From Nostoc sp. C052 (GTDB lineage Bacteria; Cyanobacteriota; Cyanobacteriia; Cyanobacteriales; Nostocaceae), in NCBI RefSeq assembly GCF_013393905.1, contig NZ_CP040273.1:248001-312000 (forward strand): DNA of 64,000 nt, given 5' to 3'. Positions 9,222 to 17,708 of this stretch are shown here, piece by piece. The notes under the pieces were generated by a model. That model searched no databases. It was not told the origin of the DNA and saw only the letters and a program-made list of their open reading frames with translations. Each line of letters starts with the position of its first letter. The first letter of the stretch is position 1. Both the position numbers and the translations under genes were made by a program.

Positions 9222-9421
9222 CAGTTAATGATGCGACCAAAAAATTAGTCAGACAAAGAGCAAAATTTCTTTGTGAATACTGTCATTCTTCAGAAGAAGC
9301 AAGTGCTGCTCTATTTTCTATTGACCATATTGTACCCCAGTCTCTTAAGGGTTCGGATGAAGCTCGGTTTGGCGGGATTGTGATTGAAACGATGATAAAT
9401 GATGATTTTTCTAATCACTAG
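9218..9421 (+). pseudogene. HNH endonuclease, 3' truncated
   Basis: The first ~47 codons are a clear HNH start: CEYCHSSEEAS (first Cys pair) and then FSIDHIVPQSLKGSDE, the His-containing beta-hairpin. Intact family members continue with an NL..xC..CN helix that holds the second Cys pair and the last catalytic residue. Here the sequence switches after GSDE to an unrelated tail (ARFGGIVIETMINDDF) and stops. The metal-finger half is lost, so activity is unlikely. A deletion joining it to foreign sequence is the simplest reading. Confidence 0.7.
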
Positions 9422-9535
9422 GAAACCGTATTTAGATTATTAACTTATACTCCGGTTTGACCGTGGTCTATCAGACTGGGTGCGATTGCGTCCATCAAAT
9501 GGGAACCATGTTATGTAATTGCGTTCCTGGACACC

Positions 9536-10603
9536 ATGAAATTATTGAATTTTCTCAAATCCAAACCAGTCACTATAGTCTTAGCGATTGCAGTAAACAT
9601 CACTTTCATTGATATACATTCTTCTAGTTCAAAGCTTCCTATAAGCAAGAGTACAATTACTCAGTCCCAACCAAAGATTCAACTTGTTCACACACTGACT
9701 GGGCATAAAAAAGTGACTTTTGGTGTTCGAGCCGTTGCGATTAGCTCTTCGGGGCAAACCCTGATTAGTGCAGGTAGAGATGATACAATTAAATTCTGGA
9801 ATTTACGTACTGGGAAATTACTGCGTAGTTTAGACGCTCACTCAGATGGTATTACTTCAATAGCTATTAGTCCAGATGGTAAGCGAATTGTAACTGGTGG
9901 GATAACCACCCCAACAATGAAGGTTTGGGATTTACGCACTTTCCTTATGCTTGACAGCGACATTGGACATACCCAACCGGTAGAAACCGTTGCGATTAGT
10001 TCAGATGGTAGGTTGATTGCTAGTGGCAGTGACGATGGCACAATCAAGCTTTGGGATTTACACACGCTTAAACAGCTTGATACCATTCCTGCACACTCAG
10101 GATTTGTGAGTAAAGTTGCATTTAGCCCTGATATGCAAACCCTTGTGAGTAGTGGGGGTGGCGATGATAATACAATTAGGCTGATTGATTTACAAACTAA
10201 AAAAACACGCCATATTCTCAAAGGGCATAAAACCGGAGTTGATGCTATTGCCATTACTCCAGATAGCAAAAAGCTTGTTACTGGTAGTTTTGGTCAGCTA
10301 GTTTCTCGAAATCGTGCGATTAGTACTCTGAAATTATGGAATCTTCAAAGTGGAAAACTACTGCATGATTTTAGTGATAATTTTAATTCAGTTGAATCTC
10401 TTGTAATCAGCCCGAATGGAAAAATTCTGATTTGCGGCAATTATGATGGCAGTATTAAACTGTGGAGCTTAGAGACTTTAAAGCAGTTGCATACCTTTCA
10501 AGATGGTTCCAGTTCGGTTTTAGGGCTTGCTCTGAGCCGGGATGGTAAAACCCTTGTTAGTAGCAATGAGGATAGCATTATACATATTTGGCAAATTAAA
10601 TAA
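9536..10603 (+). CDS. exported WD40-repeat protein
   Basis: 355 residues. An N-terminal hydrophobic stretch (about 11-27) after a short basic start looks like a signal peptide or anchor. Residues 50-355 contain about seven WD40 blades. Each shows a GH or AH start, an ISPDG-type turn and a final W-D/N-L-x-T (for example TIKFWNLRTG, TIKLWDLHTL, SIKLWSLETL). Seven blades close a beta-propeller, a platform for binding proteins. Many filamentous cyanobacteria have large families of these. Location outside the cytoplasm is inferred from the N-terminus. It stands alone, with no operon partner. Confidence 0.8.
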   Translation: MKLLNFLKSKPVTIVLAIAVNITFIDIHSSSSKLPISKSTITQSQPKIQLVHTLTGHKKVTFGVRAVAISSSGQTLISAGRDDTIKFWNLRTGKLLRSLDAHSDGITSIAISPDGKRIVTGGITTPTMKVWDLRTFLMLDSDIGHTQPVETVAISSDGRLIASGSDDGTIKLWDLHTLKQLDTIPAHSGFVSKVAFSPDMQTLVSSGGGDDNTIRLIDLQTKKTRHILKGHKTGVDAIAITPDSKKLVTGSFGQLVSRNRAISTLKLWNLQSGKLLHDFSDNFNSVESLVISPNGKILICGNYDGSIKLWSLETLKQLHTFQDGSSSVLGLALSRDGKTLVSSNEDSIIHIWQIK

Positions 10604-10781
10604 CTGCATTAGCCCTATTTTTGGCGCATAGGAACTTCTAAAACGAGAAGCTGGTTACAAATACAGAACTTAACTTTAACCATCGATATTCTCGTTTAAA
10701 AAGTACGACTAATTTCAAAGTAAAATTTTCACTAGTTTTTGGAGTTGCTAGGGAAGCACAGAATAAAGGTAGTATCTGAAG

Positions 10782-11249
10782 ATGATGGAATCCCCAAGAA
10801 GTTATTACGATGCTGAGTTTGGACAGATTATATTGGAAGATAACTATTGGACTTTAGCACAATGTGCTGTTTTGGGCGATCGCCGTGTACGGATTTGTGT
10901 GGATTTTGAACAGGGGCAGATTGGGGAACTTTCATTGCTTCAGCGTGAAGCTATTCGGCAGGCTCTAGCCTTGTCACCCGATGTGTTACACGTCACTGCT
11001 CCTCTGGTGCTGCAAAATTATGATGTATATCGTGACATGATTGGAGATGAGTCAATGCCTGTGTTGGCTAATCCGATTCAGGTCTGGGAGCAGGTCACTT
11101 TCTCATATATCTATGTGGAGTATGACCTAAATATTGCTACCTTTAAGTTGATAGCTGAGTGTGACTGGGAGCCAGAACACGGCTTAGAAGTACGCTTTCG
11201 CAATGGAGTAGCAGACGATGCAGATCAGATAGGTGAAACAGGACGGTAA
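10782..11249 (+). CDS. hypothetical protein (immunity-like/DUF6985-type fold possible)
   Basis: 155 residues, acidic, without signal or membrane segments. It begins with an aspartate/tyrosine-rich FGQIILEDNYWTL segment. A run of short strands (VRICVDFEQGQIGELS) and a helix (LLQREAIRQALAL) follow. The closing strand pair ECDWEPEHGLEVRFRNG resembles the end of small DUF6985-like domains, which are often found as single-domain cytosolic proteins next to toxin systems. The resemblance is by eye only. No toxin gene is adjacent. Confidence 0.5.
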   Translation: MMESPRSYYDAEFGQIILEDNYWTLAQCAVLGDRRVRICVDFEQGQIGELSLLQREAIRQALALSPDVLHVTAPLVLQNYDVYRDMIGDESMPVLANPIQVWEQVTFSYIYVEYDLNIATFKLIAECDWEPEHGLEVRFRNGVADDADQIGETGR

Positions 11250-11622
11250 AAACTATATAGCTTGGCATAAAACCGTGGTCAATTGAAGCATAGCGCTTAT
11301 ATACTGCGATCGCTGCCAGAGGAACCAAATGTCGATTGCCTATTGAACGTTTCCTGGCTGTTTTTTAGTACCTATGGATAGATATCCTATCTCTTTTGAC
11401 TGAATATGAAAGTGGATTTATCTAACCGAAAGTGCAACAGTTACAACAGTCAAACATTTAGGGAAACGAAATGGTAATGATCTATCGCGCCAAATCAACA
11501 CAGTAATAGTCGTTGTGCATTGTTAATTTTCGCGTGTTGCTAGAAAATTATTCCATTTCCCCTTTATGAATAAGAGGTAATAATGCTAGATTTCGATTAC
11601 TTGTAATGTTTCAGGGCGATTT
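11250..11622. other. upstream region of the HU gene
   Basis: 373 bases without a gene. It contains a HIP1 site at 11305-11314 and AT-rich stretches close to the HU start. I see no clear -10/-35 pair that I would defend. Confidence 0.4.
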
Positions 11623-11898
11623 ATGAACAAAGGTGAATTAGTAGATGCTGTAGCGGCAAAGACCAACATCACAAAAAAGCAAGTCGATGAAGTCATTAGT
11701 GCTTTCTTGTCAGTTGTTACCGAAGCTGTAGCCAATGGAGATAAGGTAACGCTGATTGGGTTTGGGTCATTCGAGCGACGTGATCGCTCAGAACGCGAAG
11801 GGCGTAATCCCAAAACCAATGAACCAATGACTATTCCGGCGACCAAAGTGCCTGCGTTTTCTGCTGGGAAACAGTTTCGGGAGAAAGTAGCGCCATAG
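11623..11898 (+). CDS. hup: HU family DNA-binding protein
   Basis: 91 residues, the normal length of HU. It opens with MNKGELVDAVAAKTNITKKQ and carries the IGFGSFERRDRSEREGRNPKT segment, where the beta-arm reaches around DNA and holds the conserved R-x-x-R-x-G-R-N-P-x-T pattern. It ends VPAFSAGKQFREKV, also canonical. HU bends and compacts DNA and assists replication and recombination. Homologues exist both as housekeeping genes and on mobile elements; this one stands alone next to small unassigned genes. The weakly purine-rich sequence before the ATG gives no strong ribosome site. Confidence 0.95.
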   Translation: MNKGELVDAVAAKTNITKKQVDEVISAFLSVVTEAVANGDKVTLIGFGSFERRDRSEREGRNPKTNEPMTIPATKVPAFSAGKQFREKVAP

Positions 11899-12072
11899 AT
11901 GAATTGCTTTACCACTGGCTATCCAATCACTGTAAAGCTGTAACTCTCGCTTTTCTCAAGACAGCGTGGGGCAACGTTAGAGGGAACGTGAGTGTTGAAT
12001 TGCAGATGTTACACAAGCGGGATCGCTGTGTTGATTTTGGGCATTTTAAAGTAGCGTTTACTCAATATTGCC

Positions 12073-12405
12073 ATGTTTAAAGGATTTGGTCGCCGTCAGA
12101 AAAAATCGGTACTTGAGGACAATGAACTGACCACAGGGATTGTTCAGCATCCAATTACGGGACTTTGGCAGACATGGATATCATTTACTGGTAATGATAT
12201 TCAATGTATTACCGCCCATGCGAACCCTAATGATGCTGACCGGGTAGCGAAACAGATGGCTTCGGCTTGGAGTGAAGGGAAATATAAAACTGGGGAAGAG
12301 GTAACAGCTTTTATTAAATCTCTGCCGACTGATGCTGTCATAGACCCATTGCCCCAAAATATTGTGATGCAATTAAGTCAGCAGGCATTAAGCGCGAGGA
12401 AGTAA
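12073..12405 (+). CDS. conserved hypothetical protein
   Basis: 110 residues with a basic N-terminus (FKGFGRRQKK), a beta-strand centre (IVQHPITGLWQTWISFTGND) and two helices (DADRVAKQMASAWSEG, TGEEVTAFIKSL). The HPITGLWQ motif and overall layout recur in small cyanobacterial proteins without known function. No signal or transmembrane segment. Confidence 0.5.
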   Translation: MFKGFGRRQKKSVLEDNELTTGIVQHPITGLWQTWISFTGNDIQCITAHANPNDADRVAKQMASAWSEGKYKTGEEVTAFIKSLPTDAVIDPLPQNIVMQLSQQALSARK

Positions 12406-12420
12406 GAAAGTACAAACATC

Positions 12421-12768
12421 TTAAATTGAATCATCAATCCAACCGCATTCACAATCCCAATGCACTCTTGAGGTGTAGTCTCGGTCAAAGGATGCACCGC
12501 ACTGGGGACACTTACCAGTAAACATTGGATGCCAATCAAGTAACTCCAGCTTTTGCTGTTGCGTCCACCTCTGTTGTGGTTGCAGTATTAATTCACTGTT
12601 ATAGTAGCTTGCCCCCTCCGGTTGCCATAGCTCCTCTGCTTCGGCGTTGGGGTCAAGTCGAAAGTCCAAGCAGCTCTCACCCTCTACCCCATCAGGGTGA
12701 ACGACACAGACGAGGTGGGGGTTATGTGAATAGAGGAGACAGTTATCGCACTCTGGAAGTTTCCGCAT
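12421..12768 (-). CDS. two-zinc-knuckle hypothetical protein
   Basis: 115 residues from the ATG at 12768; the frame extends to 12792, but MRKLPECDNC is the likely natural start. An N-terminal CDNC plus a distal C pairs a first knuckle. A C-terminal CPQCGASFD...CECG (residues near 90-110) forms a second zinc ribbon. The middle is Gln/Trp-rich (PQQRWTQQQKLELLDW). Cys-rich proteins of this size are found across cyanobacteria without a role. It faces the previous gene tail to tail, with 15 bases between stops. Confidence 0.55.
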   Translation of the reverse strand: MRKLPECDNCLLYSHNPHLVCVVHPDGVEGESCLDFRLDPNAEAEELWQPEGASYYNSELILQPQQRWTQQQKLELLDWHPMFTGKCPQCGASFDRDYTSRVHWDCECGWIDDSI

Positions 12769-12844
12769 AGTACCAGTGTACTGCTTTATCACAAGCGATC
12801 GCTTGGCTGAATTTGGGAATCCTAAAAGAAGTTTTGAGTGATTT

Positions 12845-13669
12845 TTAGTACAAATGGTTTTTAAATTTCGATCGACTTAAATCCTGGTGGTGTGCTTCAA
12901 AAAAGATGAACTCGTTTTCATCCCAGTCGAGATGAAGGGTAAGACGAATTTTGTCAGGGTTTACTCTTTCAACGCTTTTATCGTGCCAACAGTTAGCGCC
13001 TGTTAGCTGCCTGTCGAAAGACTCTGTAGAAATCTCTGCTATGGCTGCGCTTGATGCCGCATTCTCAACTGTGCTGACTGAAGTAGGAATTTTCTGCTTT
13101 TTCTCCTCATCAACTAAAAATAATCTGTATTCAGGCGGTATCTGAGCAAGGCTGACAAAATACTTGATGATTTCTGGTACAGCTTGCTGAAGGGTGATAC
13201 GATCTTCATCCAGCGTGATTAACTGCTCCTCTAATGTTGGGTATGAAAATAGGCGATCGCGCACAGCAATATTGGTTTGTTTAACTCCTGAAATATTTAA
13301 GCTTTTTTGTAAGCATCGGATACTGTTTATAATTCTGTGCTGAAGATAAATTTCAATGCCAAAGTTTGAATAAAATTCTTCACCTATATTTTCAGAGGGT
13401 TGGTCTTGTTGCCGCACTTTAGTAAAGTTATACCAAGCTTGAGGATCAGACATAATCCGGTAAATCATTACTTCATCTTCAGCACTACCCTCCAGTCCGG
13501 CTATCGCCAAGTAAACTTGCTTGTTTAGTAATGAAGGGTAGGTGAATTTGTAACGGTTAGGGGATTTCATGTGAACACAGTCCCAAAGCAGTGAGGATAA
13601 CCCTTCGGTAGTGAACAGATGAGGGTTATCTTGAAGGAGTAGTTGGAAAACTAGTGCTGGGTTATACAT
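12845..13669 (-). CDS. hypothetical protein
   Basis: 274 residues, soluble. I recognise no domain. It starts YNPALVFQLLLQDNPHLF and is helical through the first third. A glutamate-rich helical middle follows (TLEEQLITLDEDRITLQQ). It ends with a short strand pair (DKIRLTLHLDWDENEFIFF). No metal-binding or catalytic pattern stands out. Nothing in the neighbourhood suggests a pathway. Confidence 0.45.
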   Translation of the reverse strand: MYNPALVFQLLLQDNPHLFTTEGLSSLLWDCVHMKSPNRYKFTYPSLLNKQVYLAIAGLEGSAEDEVMIYRIMSDPQAWYNFTKVRQQDQPSENIGEEFYSNFGIEIYLQHRIINSIRCLQKSLNISGVKQTNIAVRDRLFSYPTLEEQLITLDEDRITLQQAVPEIIKYFVSLAQIPPEYRLFLVDEEKKQKIPTSVSTVENAASSAAIAEISTESFDRQLTGANCWHDKSVERVNPDKIRLTLHLDWDENEFIFFEAHHQDLSRSKFKNHLY

Positions 13670-14246
13670 GAAATTAGCTTTGTGACAATATGATAGAGCT
13701 AGTGCATTCTTTAATAGCCGGGATTTGTAGTTTTTATATACCTAAATATACTTAAATTAATAATCTGACAGATACATAATTTTTTGGTTTAAATCTCATT
13801 TATATCGGTTTTAGATAGCTTCAAATTCTGATCACCGGGGTATAGCACAAGCTCTGTTGAGTGGGTAAAGAAGCCTGGAGAAGCAATCAACGGACATTCA
13901 GTTATAACAATCATGAAGTTAAGACAAAGGCGATCGCACTCTGGCATTGCCCCAATCAGCAATCGTGTACAAGCGTATGCGATTGCTCTGGCATTGCTCA
14001 GGAGCGTTCAAGAATGCAAACTCGCGGTAAGCGAAGCGATCGCTTTGACAATGGTTAGTAACTGTGTGAAAAAGGACGATACTGGCTGCTGTTTTTAGCA
14101 GTAATGAGTTTTGTTATGCCTATAAAGTCAAAAAGTAGGGATAGTTACATCTGCATGGCAGTTGCACAAATGCTAATCGCTTCTCTTAGAAGAGATGCAA
14201 TCACTTTTGCTCTACCTTAGACAAGTAGGAGCATAACATTTATTGT
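13670..14246. other. 577-base spacer with HIP1 sites, border of the rightward island
   Basis: There are several octamer-type sites (13931, 14037 and a partial near 14000) and repeats of GCGATTGCTCTGGCATTGC-like text. Short open frames here overlap each other and look like repeat translations, so I call no gene. No attachment-site duplication could be matched by eye to the far side of the island. Confidence 0.4.
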
Positions 14247-14573
14247 ATGGTAGAGTCAAGAGAATCTTGTCGAGAGTTGATTATGTTGGACTTAGATGTT
14301 ATTGCCAGTGTTAACTGGAGTCCTGCGTATGGAGAGCGGATAAGGGAAATGCGCGGGAAAATTTCCATGCAAAAACTGGCAGATGAAGTAACTGAGAAAT
14401 TTGGTTACAGCGTCACTAAGCAGTATATCCAAATGATGGAAAAGCCTTTTAGCCCAAGGGCTTCCAAAACTGTCCCTTTTCTTCTCCTTCGTCATATATG
14501 TACTGCTCTGGGACGAGATGTACAAGAAATATTTGATTCACCAAAAATTATACAAAATAACTCCCAGCAGTGA
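14247..14573 (+). CDS. helix-turn-helix protein (XRE-like)
   Basis: 108 residues; the ATG at 14283 (MLDLDVIASVNWSPAYGERI) is an equally good start. The segment ERIREMRGKISMQKLADEV, followed by a second helix ending at KQYIQMMEK, has the spacing of a lambda-repressor-like HTH. In this fold the QKLADEV helix leads into the recognition helix. ALGRDVQEIF after it is the usual closing helix of XRE domains. It is the first gene of the rightward island and could be its regulator, which is inference from position. Confidence 0.6.
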   Translation: MVESRESCRELIMLDLDVIASVNWSPAYGERIREMRGKISMQKLADEVTEKFGYSVTKQYIQMMEKPFSPRASKTVPFLLLRHICTALGRDVQEIFDSPKIIQNNSQQ

Positions 14574-14894
14574 CAAGATGCTCTTGACTTTTGACAAGAC
14601 AGGCTTTACTATTAAATAAGTAGAGGAAAAAGCGCCAGCCTCTCAGCTAAATAAAGAGGCACTCACCATTGAACCTTGAAAATAGCAAATTTATTAATCC
14701 ACCTAGAAGGGTAACTGATGCACTGGCGAAACCAGAGAAAGTAAGAGATACAGGAAGGGAAATCGATTTGCGATGAATAAAAATTTGCCACAGCATTACG
14801 GAAGTCGCTTTGAAGCTCGTTGCTGACTGCCGCCCCATCAAGAGATATGCTGCTGTAGCAAGCTCTGGTCACTGACTAGGAGCAATAAATATGA

Positions 14895-14916
14895 GGCTTC
14901 GCCAATTCTAGAGTGA
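14895..14916 (+). promoter_or_regulatory. island motif copy A: GGCTTCGCC-N8-AGTGA
   Basis: GGCTTCGCC at 14895-14903, eight bases, then AGTGA at 14912-14916. The same pair with exactly eight bases between recurs at 15739, 17663 and 19814, always on the plus strand and upstream of a gene. Confidence 0.35.
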
Positions 14917-14958
14917 GAGTGTTGTGGCTTGCCACAACGTCAATTAGTACACAAATCA

Positions 14959-14998
14959 AAAGGCGATCGCAGATTTCTCAGGTCGCGCGATCGCCTTT
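14959..14998. terminator. HIP1-based hairpin
   Basis: AAAGGCGATCGC pairs perfectly with GCGATCGCCTTT over a 16-base loop. It may act as a terminator or attenuator 27 bases ahead of the ATG at 15025, or simply be two HIP1 sites in inverted order. Confidence 0.4.
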
Positions 14999-15024
14999 AT
15001 CACCCAATCGAAGGTTTTAAAATT

Positions 15025-15660
15025 ATGCCACAAACAATAACAACTGTAACCTCTTGCGTTAAACCAGTTGAAGAACTGAGATCAGTAGAAATTTCGTTTG
15101 AAGATCACGAATTCTATGCAGGTCAAAAGCTCGTAGCTAGCATTACCCACGACGATGACCTAACGCAACCTTGGATAGTGATGGTCAATGGTGAGGAGAT
15201 CCATCGCGCGAACACTTTTAAAAGATGCCACAGCTATATCACATGGCATTACCAGCGCGGAACACTGCCCATACAAGAAGAAGAAACCCCAGTCGCTACA
15301 ACGGGGAATGAAATCATGGTACAGATTGCTGATGAATGCGAAAAGTACGGATTTGAAATCCTAAGCGATGGTATCTACGACCAGGATCGAAAGCTTGGCG
15401 AAGTAGGCTGTACTAACAGCAGATGGTGGGTTATTCGGGCAACTTCAGTGCATCAGCAGAAAATTCCGTGTGATTCTGCATTTGATGCGGTGTGGGTATT
15501 GTCGATAGTAGAACTGACGCAACCATCTCGTGAGGAACTGCTGGATAAGCCGTTTGATCGACTAACGGCTAATGATAGGAACAGCTACGGGAATATTAGC
15601 CATCCTCAGACGAGCCTCTTGATTGCGGTAAATTCACAGACTCCGACTTGGCACGGATAG
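15025..15660 (+). CDS. hypothetical protein
   Basis: 211 residues from the ATG at 15025; the frame is open to 14929, but the extra codons cross the HIP1 palindrome and are unlikely to be translated. The N-terminal half includes a strand-rich EISFEDHEFYAGQKLVASI segment and HRANTFKRCHSYITWHY. It recalls small plasmid-borne proteins that handle nucleic acids, but I cannot name a family. No membrane segment. Part of the co-directional island, followed by a terminator-like hairpin. Confidence 0.5.
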   Translation: MPQTITTVTSCVKPVEELRSVEISFEDHEFYAGQKLVASITHDDDLTQPWIVMVNGEEIHRANTFKRCHSYITWHYQRGTLPIQEEETPVATTGNEIMVQIADECEKYGFEILSDGIYDQDRKLGEVGCTNSRWWVIRATSVHQQKIPCDSAFDAVWVLSIVELTQPSREELLDKPFDRLTANDRNSYGNISHPQTSLLIAVNSQTPTWHG

Positions 15661-15684
15661 AGGGAATGGCGGCGTAAGAAAATC

Positions 15685-15722
15685 AGTAGGCGTGACCGAA
15701 ATCTTCATCGGTTGCGCCTGCT
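15685..15722 (+). terminator. terminator-like hairpin
   Basis: AGTAGGCG pairs with CGCCTGCT (one mismatch) and an inner ACCGA pairs with TCGGT. The stem is followed by GTTTT. It ends the 15025 gene. Confidence 0.6.
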
Positions 15723-15738
15723 GTTTTAAAAAGTCAAC

Positions 15739-15760
15739 GGCTTCGCCAATGCGAAAGTGA
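15739..15760 (+). promoter_or_regulatory. island motif copy B: GGCTTCGCC-N8-AGTGA
   Basis: Lies between the hairpin at 15685-15722 and the ATG at 15780, 19 bases from the start codon. Copy C has nearly the same layout (hairpin, motif, 18 bases, ATG). Confidence 0.4.
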
Positions 15761-15779
15761 GATGTGTTGGTATTGAACA

Positions 15780-16334
15780 ATGAACCCTCAAGAAAATTCC
15801 GAATTACTTGCTGCCTTGATGCGCCAAGAGGAACTACTCAAGCAGTTAGTCGCAGCAATTAATAAACCGAAACTTGGATTGCACTCTGAAGCTGGCAATT
15901 GTAAAATCTACTGCAATCGTCAGCACGGAGGATTGTGGTACACACTCAATGGTGAACCGAGTGATGTCCCTCAAACTGCCTTAACTGGATATCTTAAAGA
16001 ACTACGTTTTGAGAATACAGAACGCCGCAAAAAAGAAACCTGCAAGTTGCTGATAACTATTCAAGCAGACCGGACGTATATTTTAGAATCAGGCTACGAC
16101 ACGCATTTTTCAAAGTGCATACTTGCAGCGATCGCAACTTTGACCCCAGAACAATTGTATTCTCCCATCACACTACAGCCTACTCCAGGGACGACAGATG
16201 AAAATGTGTTGTTCTGTCGCGTATGGGTAGAGTCGGAATTAGTGATGGCATCCTACAACGAGCAAACAGAGTGGCGAGAGGTCAGTAAACAGGCTTTAGC
16301 TGTAACGAAAGCTGCGAATGAGATGGCGTTTTAA
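15780..16334 (+). CDS. hypothetical island protein
   Basis: 184 residues. An N-terminal helix (SELLAALMRQEELLKQLVAA) precedes a beta-rich body with CKIYCNRQHGGLWYTLNGEP and CKLLITIQADRTYILESGYD. The latter reads like the strands of an OB-type or similar small barrel. The second half ends in a helix (SKQALAVTKAANEMAF). OB-like single-strand DNA-binding proteins are common on plasmids, but I only infer this from strand pattern. Followed by a long hairpin at 16345-16387. Confidence 0.5.
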   Translation: MNPQENSELLAALMRQEELLKQLVAAINKPKLGLHSEAGNCKIYCNRQHGGLWYTLNGEPSDVPQTALTGYLKELRFENTERRKKETCKLLITIQADRTYILESGYDTHFSKCILAAIATLTPEQLYSPITLQPTPGTTDENVLFCRVWVESELVMASYNEQTEWREVSKQALAVTKAANEMAF

Positions 16335-16344
16335 TTCGTTGTAA

Positions 16345-16387
16345 ACAGAGTTTGGGCAACTGTAATTAGAAGTTGCTCAAGCTTTGT
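16345..16387 (+). terminator. 17-bp hairpin after the 15780 gene
   Basis: ACAGAGTTTGGGCAACT pairs with AGTTGCTCAAGCTTTGT (with G-T wobbles) around a 9-base loop. There is no T-run after it. A hairpin with the same TTGGGC/GCTCAA core follows another island gene at 18787-18820. Confidence 0.5.
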
Positions 16388-16431
16388 CTACAGCTAATAC
16401 GTGCTGTTCAACTATTCACAAATAATCACAG

Positions 16432-16704
16432 ATGACTATTACAATCGTTCACCCCAGTATCGAAAACTTACAGCAGTTTTCTGACTCATTCGACATTGAG
16501 AAATTATTGCAATCTAAAGGAATTCTGCCGTGGCTTTTAGCAAATGGCTGGAAGCACGATGATGAATCTTGTTTGATTGCAAACATTATTGATGAATCTA
16601 CAAGCTTGGATCAAGTTTGGGAATCAGACGAGTTTGATTTTAATGCTCTGTCAGATGAATTAAAAGAAAAACTCAATCAGATTTTTGAGCATTTCTATTT
16701 GTAA
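16432..16704 (+). CDS. small acidic hypothetical protein
   Basis: 90 residues, strongly acidic, mostly helical (IENLQQFSDSFDIEKLLQSK, then DELKEKLNQIFEHFYL). No motif recognised. Size, acidity and position in a run of small genes suit a DNA-mimic or inhibitor-type accessory protein, but that is speculation. Confidence 0.5.
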   Translation: MTITIVHPSIENLQQFSDSFDIEKLLQSKGILPWLLANGWKHDDESCLIANIIDESTSLDQVWESDEFDFNALSDELKEKLNQIFEHFYL

Positions 16705-16748
16705 TCTTCCGCCACTCTCAAAAGCCAATTAATCCAAAGGTAACAAAA

Positions 16749-17165
16749 ATGCAACCAACAATTACTGTCCCTCGTGGTTACGGAATTCCAAAGTTTTATG
16801 TTGGGCAACGCACTCAACAAGGCAAAATTATTGGTATTGAAGTATTACCACATGATAGTTTGCTAGCCGAAAATTGCGGTCATGGCTACCGCTATCTGGT
16901 CATGGTTTCTCGCTATACCGAAGAAGTTAAATATCTGGAATCAGATCAGATTACGCCGCTCTCACCGTCAGAAGTAGAAGCTGAGATTCTAGAAGAAGTT
17001 GATTACTATTTGACTCAGCTTGTATTGCTGCAATCAGAGTTAAAAGCTGACCTCAAGATTCAGACTCCATTCGGTCAAATTAATCCACCGATTTCAACAA
17101 CTAAACGTACTTCTGGGAGCGGTTCTAGATTGTCTAAACCAAAAAAAGAAAAAGTTGCTGCTTAA
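16749..17165 (+). CDS. hypothetical island protein
   Basis: 138 residues. A compact N-terminal beta domain (GIPKFYVGQRTQQGKIIGIE, then GYRYLVMVSRYTEEVKYLES) is followed by a helix (SEVEAEILEEVDYYLTQLVL). The tail is Ser/Thr/Lys-rich and basic (SKPKKEKVAA). The tail suggests nucleic-acid contact. Upstream spacing (AAAGGTAACAAAA before the ATG) gives a usable ribosome site. Confidence 0.5.
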   Translation: MQPTITVPRGYGIPKFYVGQRTQQGKIIGIEVLPHDSLLAENCGHGYRYLVMVSRYTEEVKYLESDQITPLSPSEVEAEILEEVDYYLTQLVLLQSELKADLKIQTPFGQINPPISTTKRTSGSGSRLSKPKKEKVAA

Positions 17166-17195
17166 CGAAAGAAGAATCAGATTATGCGTGAAAAA

Positions 17196-17230
17196 CTCTA
17201 CAGTCAGATTCAATCAGTCTAACTGTAGAG
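17196..17230 (+). terminator. 9-bp hairpin
   Basis: CTCTACAGT pairs perfectly with ACTGTAGAG over a 17-base loop, followed by A-rich sequence. It separates the 16749 and 17283 genes. Confidence 0.4.
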
Positions 17231-17282
17231 AAAAATCGATTCCACAAAAGATTATCACACACTCTACTTCAATACTAATCAG

Positions 17283-17552
17283 ATGGAAACAAATTTGATT
17301 AAAGTGTATGATGCGACACTATTAAGCTCATCAAAAGTTTACCAAATTAATGGTACACATTGTCGATACTTAGGCGATGCAGGTACTATCCAACATCCAC
17401 AGTATTTATTTCTACCTCTGCCAAATCAAAGAAAAAAAGCCAGCTTTCGGCTAAACCGAAACAAACTCATGACTCGCTGTTATGAGGTCGAAGGCATGGT
17501 TTATCAAAAGCCTGTGGTACAGGATAATTCACAGCAACTTCAGCTATTTTAA
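17283..17552 (+). CDS. small hypothetical protein
   Basis: 89 residues, mixed strand pattern (VYQINGTHCRYLGDAG, then QYLFLPLPNQRKKASFRLNR), ending in a Gln-rich tail (QDNSQQLQLF). Basic overall. No family recognised; it belongs to the run of small rightward genes. Confidence 0.45.
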   Translation: METNLIKVYDATLLSSSKVYQINGTHCRYLGDAGTIQHPQYLFLPLPNQRKKASFRLNRNKLMTRCYEVEGMVYQKPVVQDNSQQLQLF

Positions 17553-17555
17553 GCC

Positions 17556-17684
17556 ATGTCCATACATAAACCACCAGTCATCAAAAGACATATTAGGCTA
17601 CAAAAAAGCTCTAAAAAAGTAATCTATAGGGCTACTAAAGACATTCAAATAGTCACAAAGAAAGCTTCGCTTAATCGAGAGTGA
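17556..17684 (+). CDS. very small basic protein, 42 residues
   Basis: ATG at 17556, three bases after the previous stop, TGA at 17682-17684. The product is highly basic (11 Lys, 5 Arg) and contains KRHIRLQKSSKKVIYRATKD. Tight coupling to the gene before it and clean codon content suggest a real small gene. It could instead be a leader for the 17709 gene. Its 3' end overlaps island motif copy D. Confidence 0.35.
   Translation: MSIHKPPVIKRHIRLQKSSKKVIYRATKDIQIVTKKASLNRE
17663..17684 (+). promoter_or_regulatory. island motif copy D: AGCTTCGCT-N8-AGTGA
   Basis: One base at each end differs from GGCTTCGCC, with the same eight-base spacer, 24 bases before the ATG at 17709. It overlaps the end of a 42-codon open frame, so coding and regulatory readings compete. 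Confidence 0.3.
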
Positions 17685-17708
17685 AAAAAGTGATTGAGGT
17701 AAATAATC

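Larger units (their letters stand above)
14574..15024. other. 451-base spacer with hairpins
   Basis: Holds a short hairpin (GCCTCT/AGAGGC near 14639-14660), motif copy A at 14895-14916 and a strong palindrome at 14959-14998. No convincing gene on either strand. Confidence 0.4.

Noticed and set aside
13861..14098. Two overlapping 61-65 codon frames on the plus strand
   Set aside because: Both translate HIP1-containing repeat sequence, lack ribosome sites and have no protein-like pattern.
15692..15760. 22-residue peptide (GTG start) with a CACC motif, resembling a small modified peptide
   Set aside because: Its first half is the stem of a terminator-like hairpin, so the peptide reading is probably accidental.
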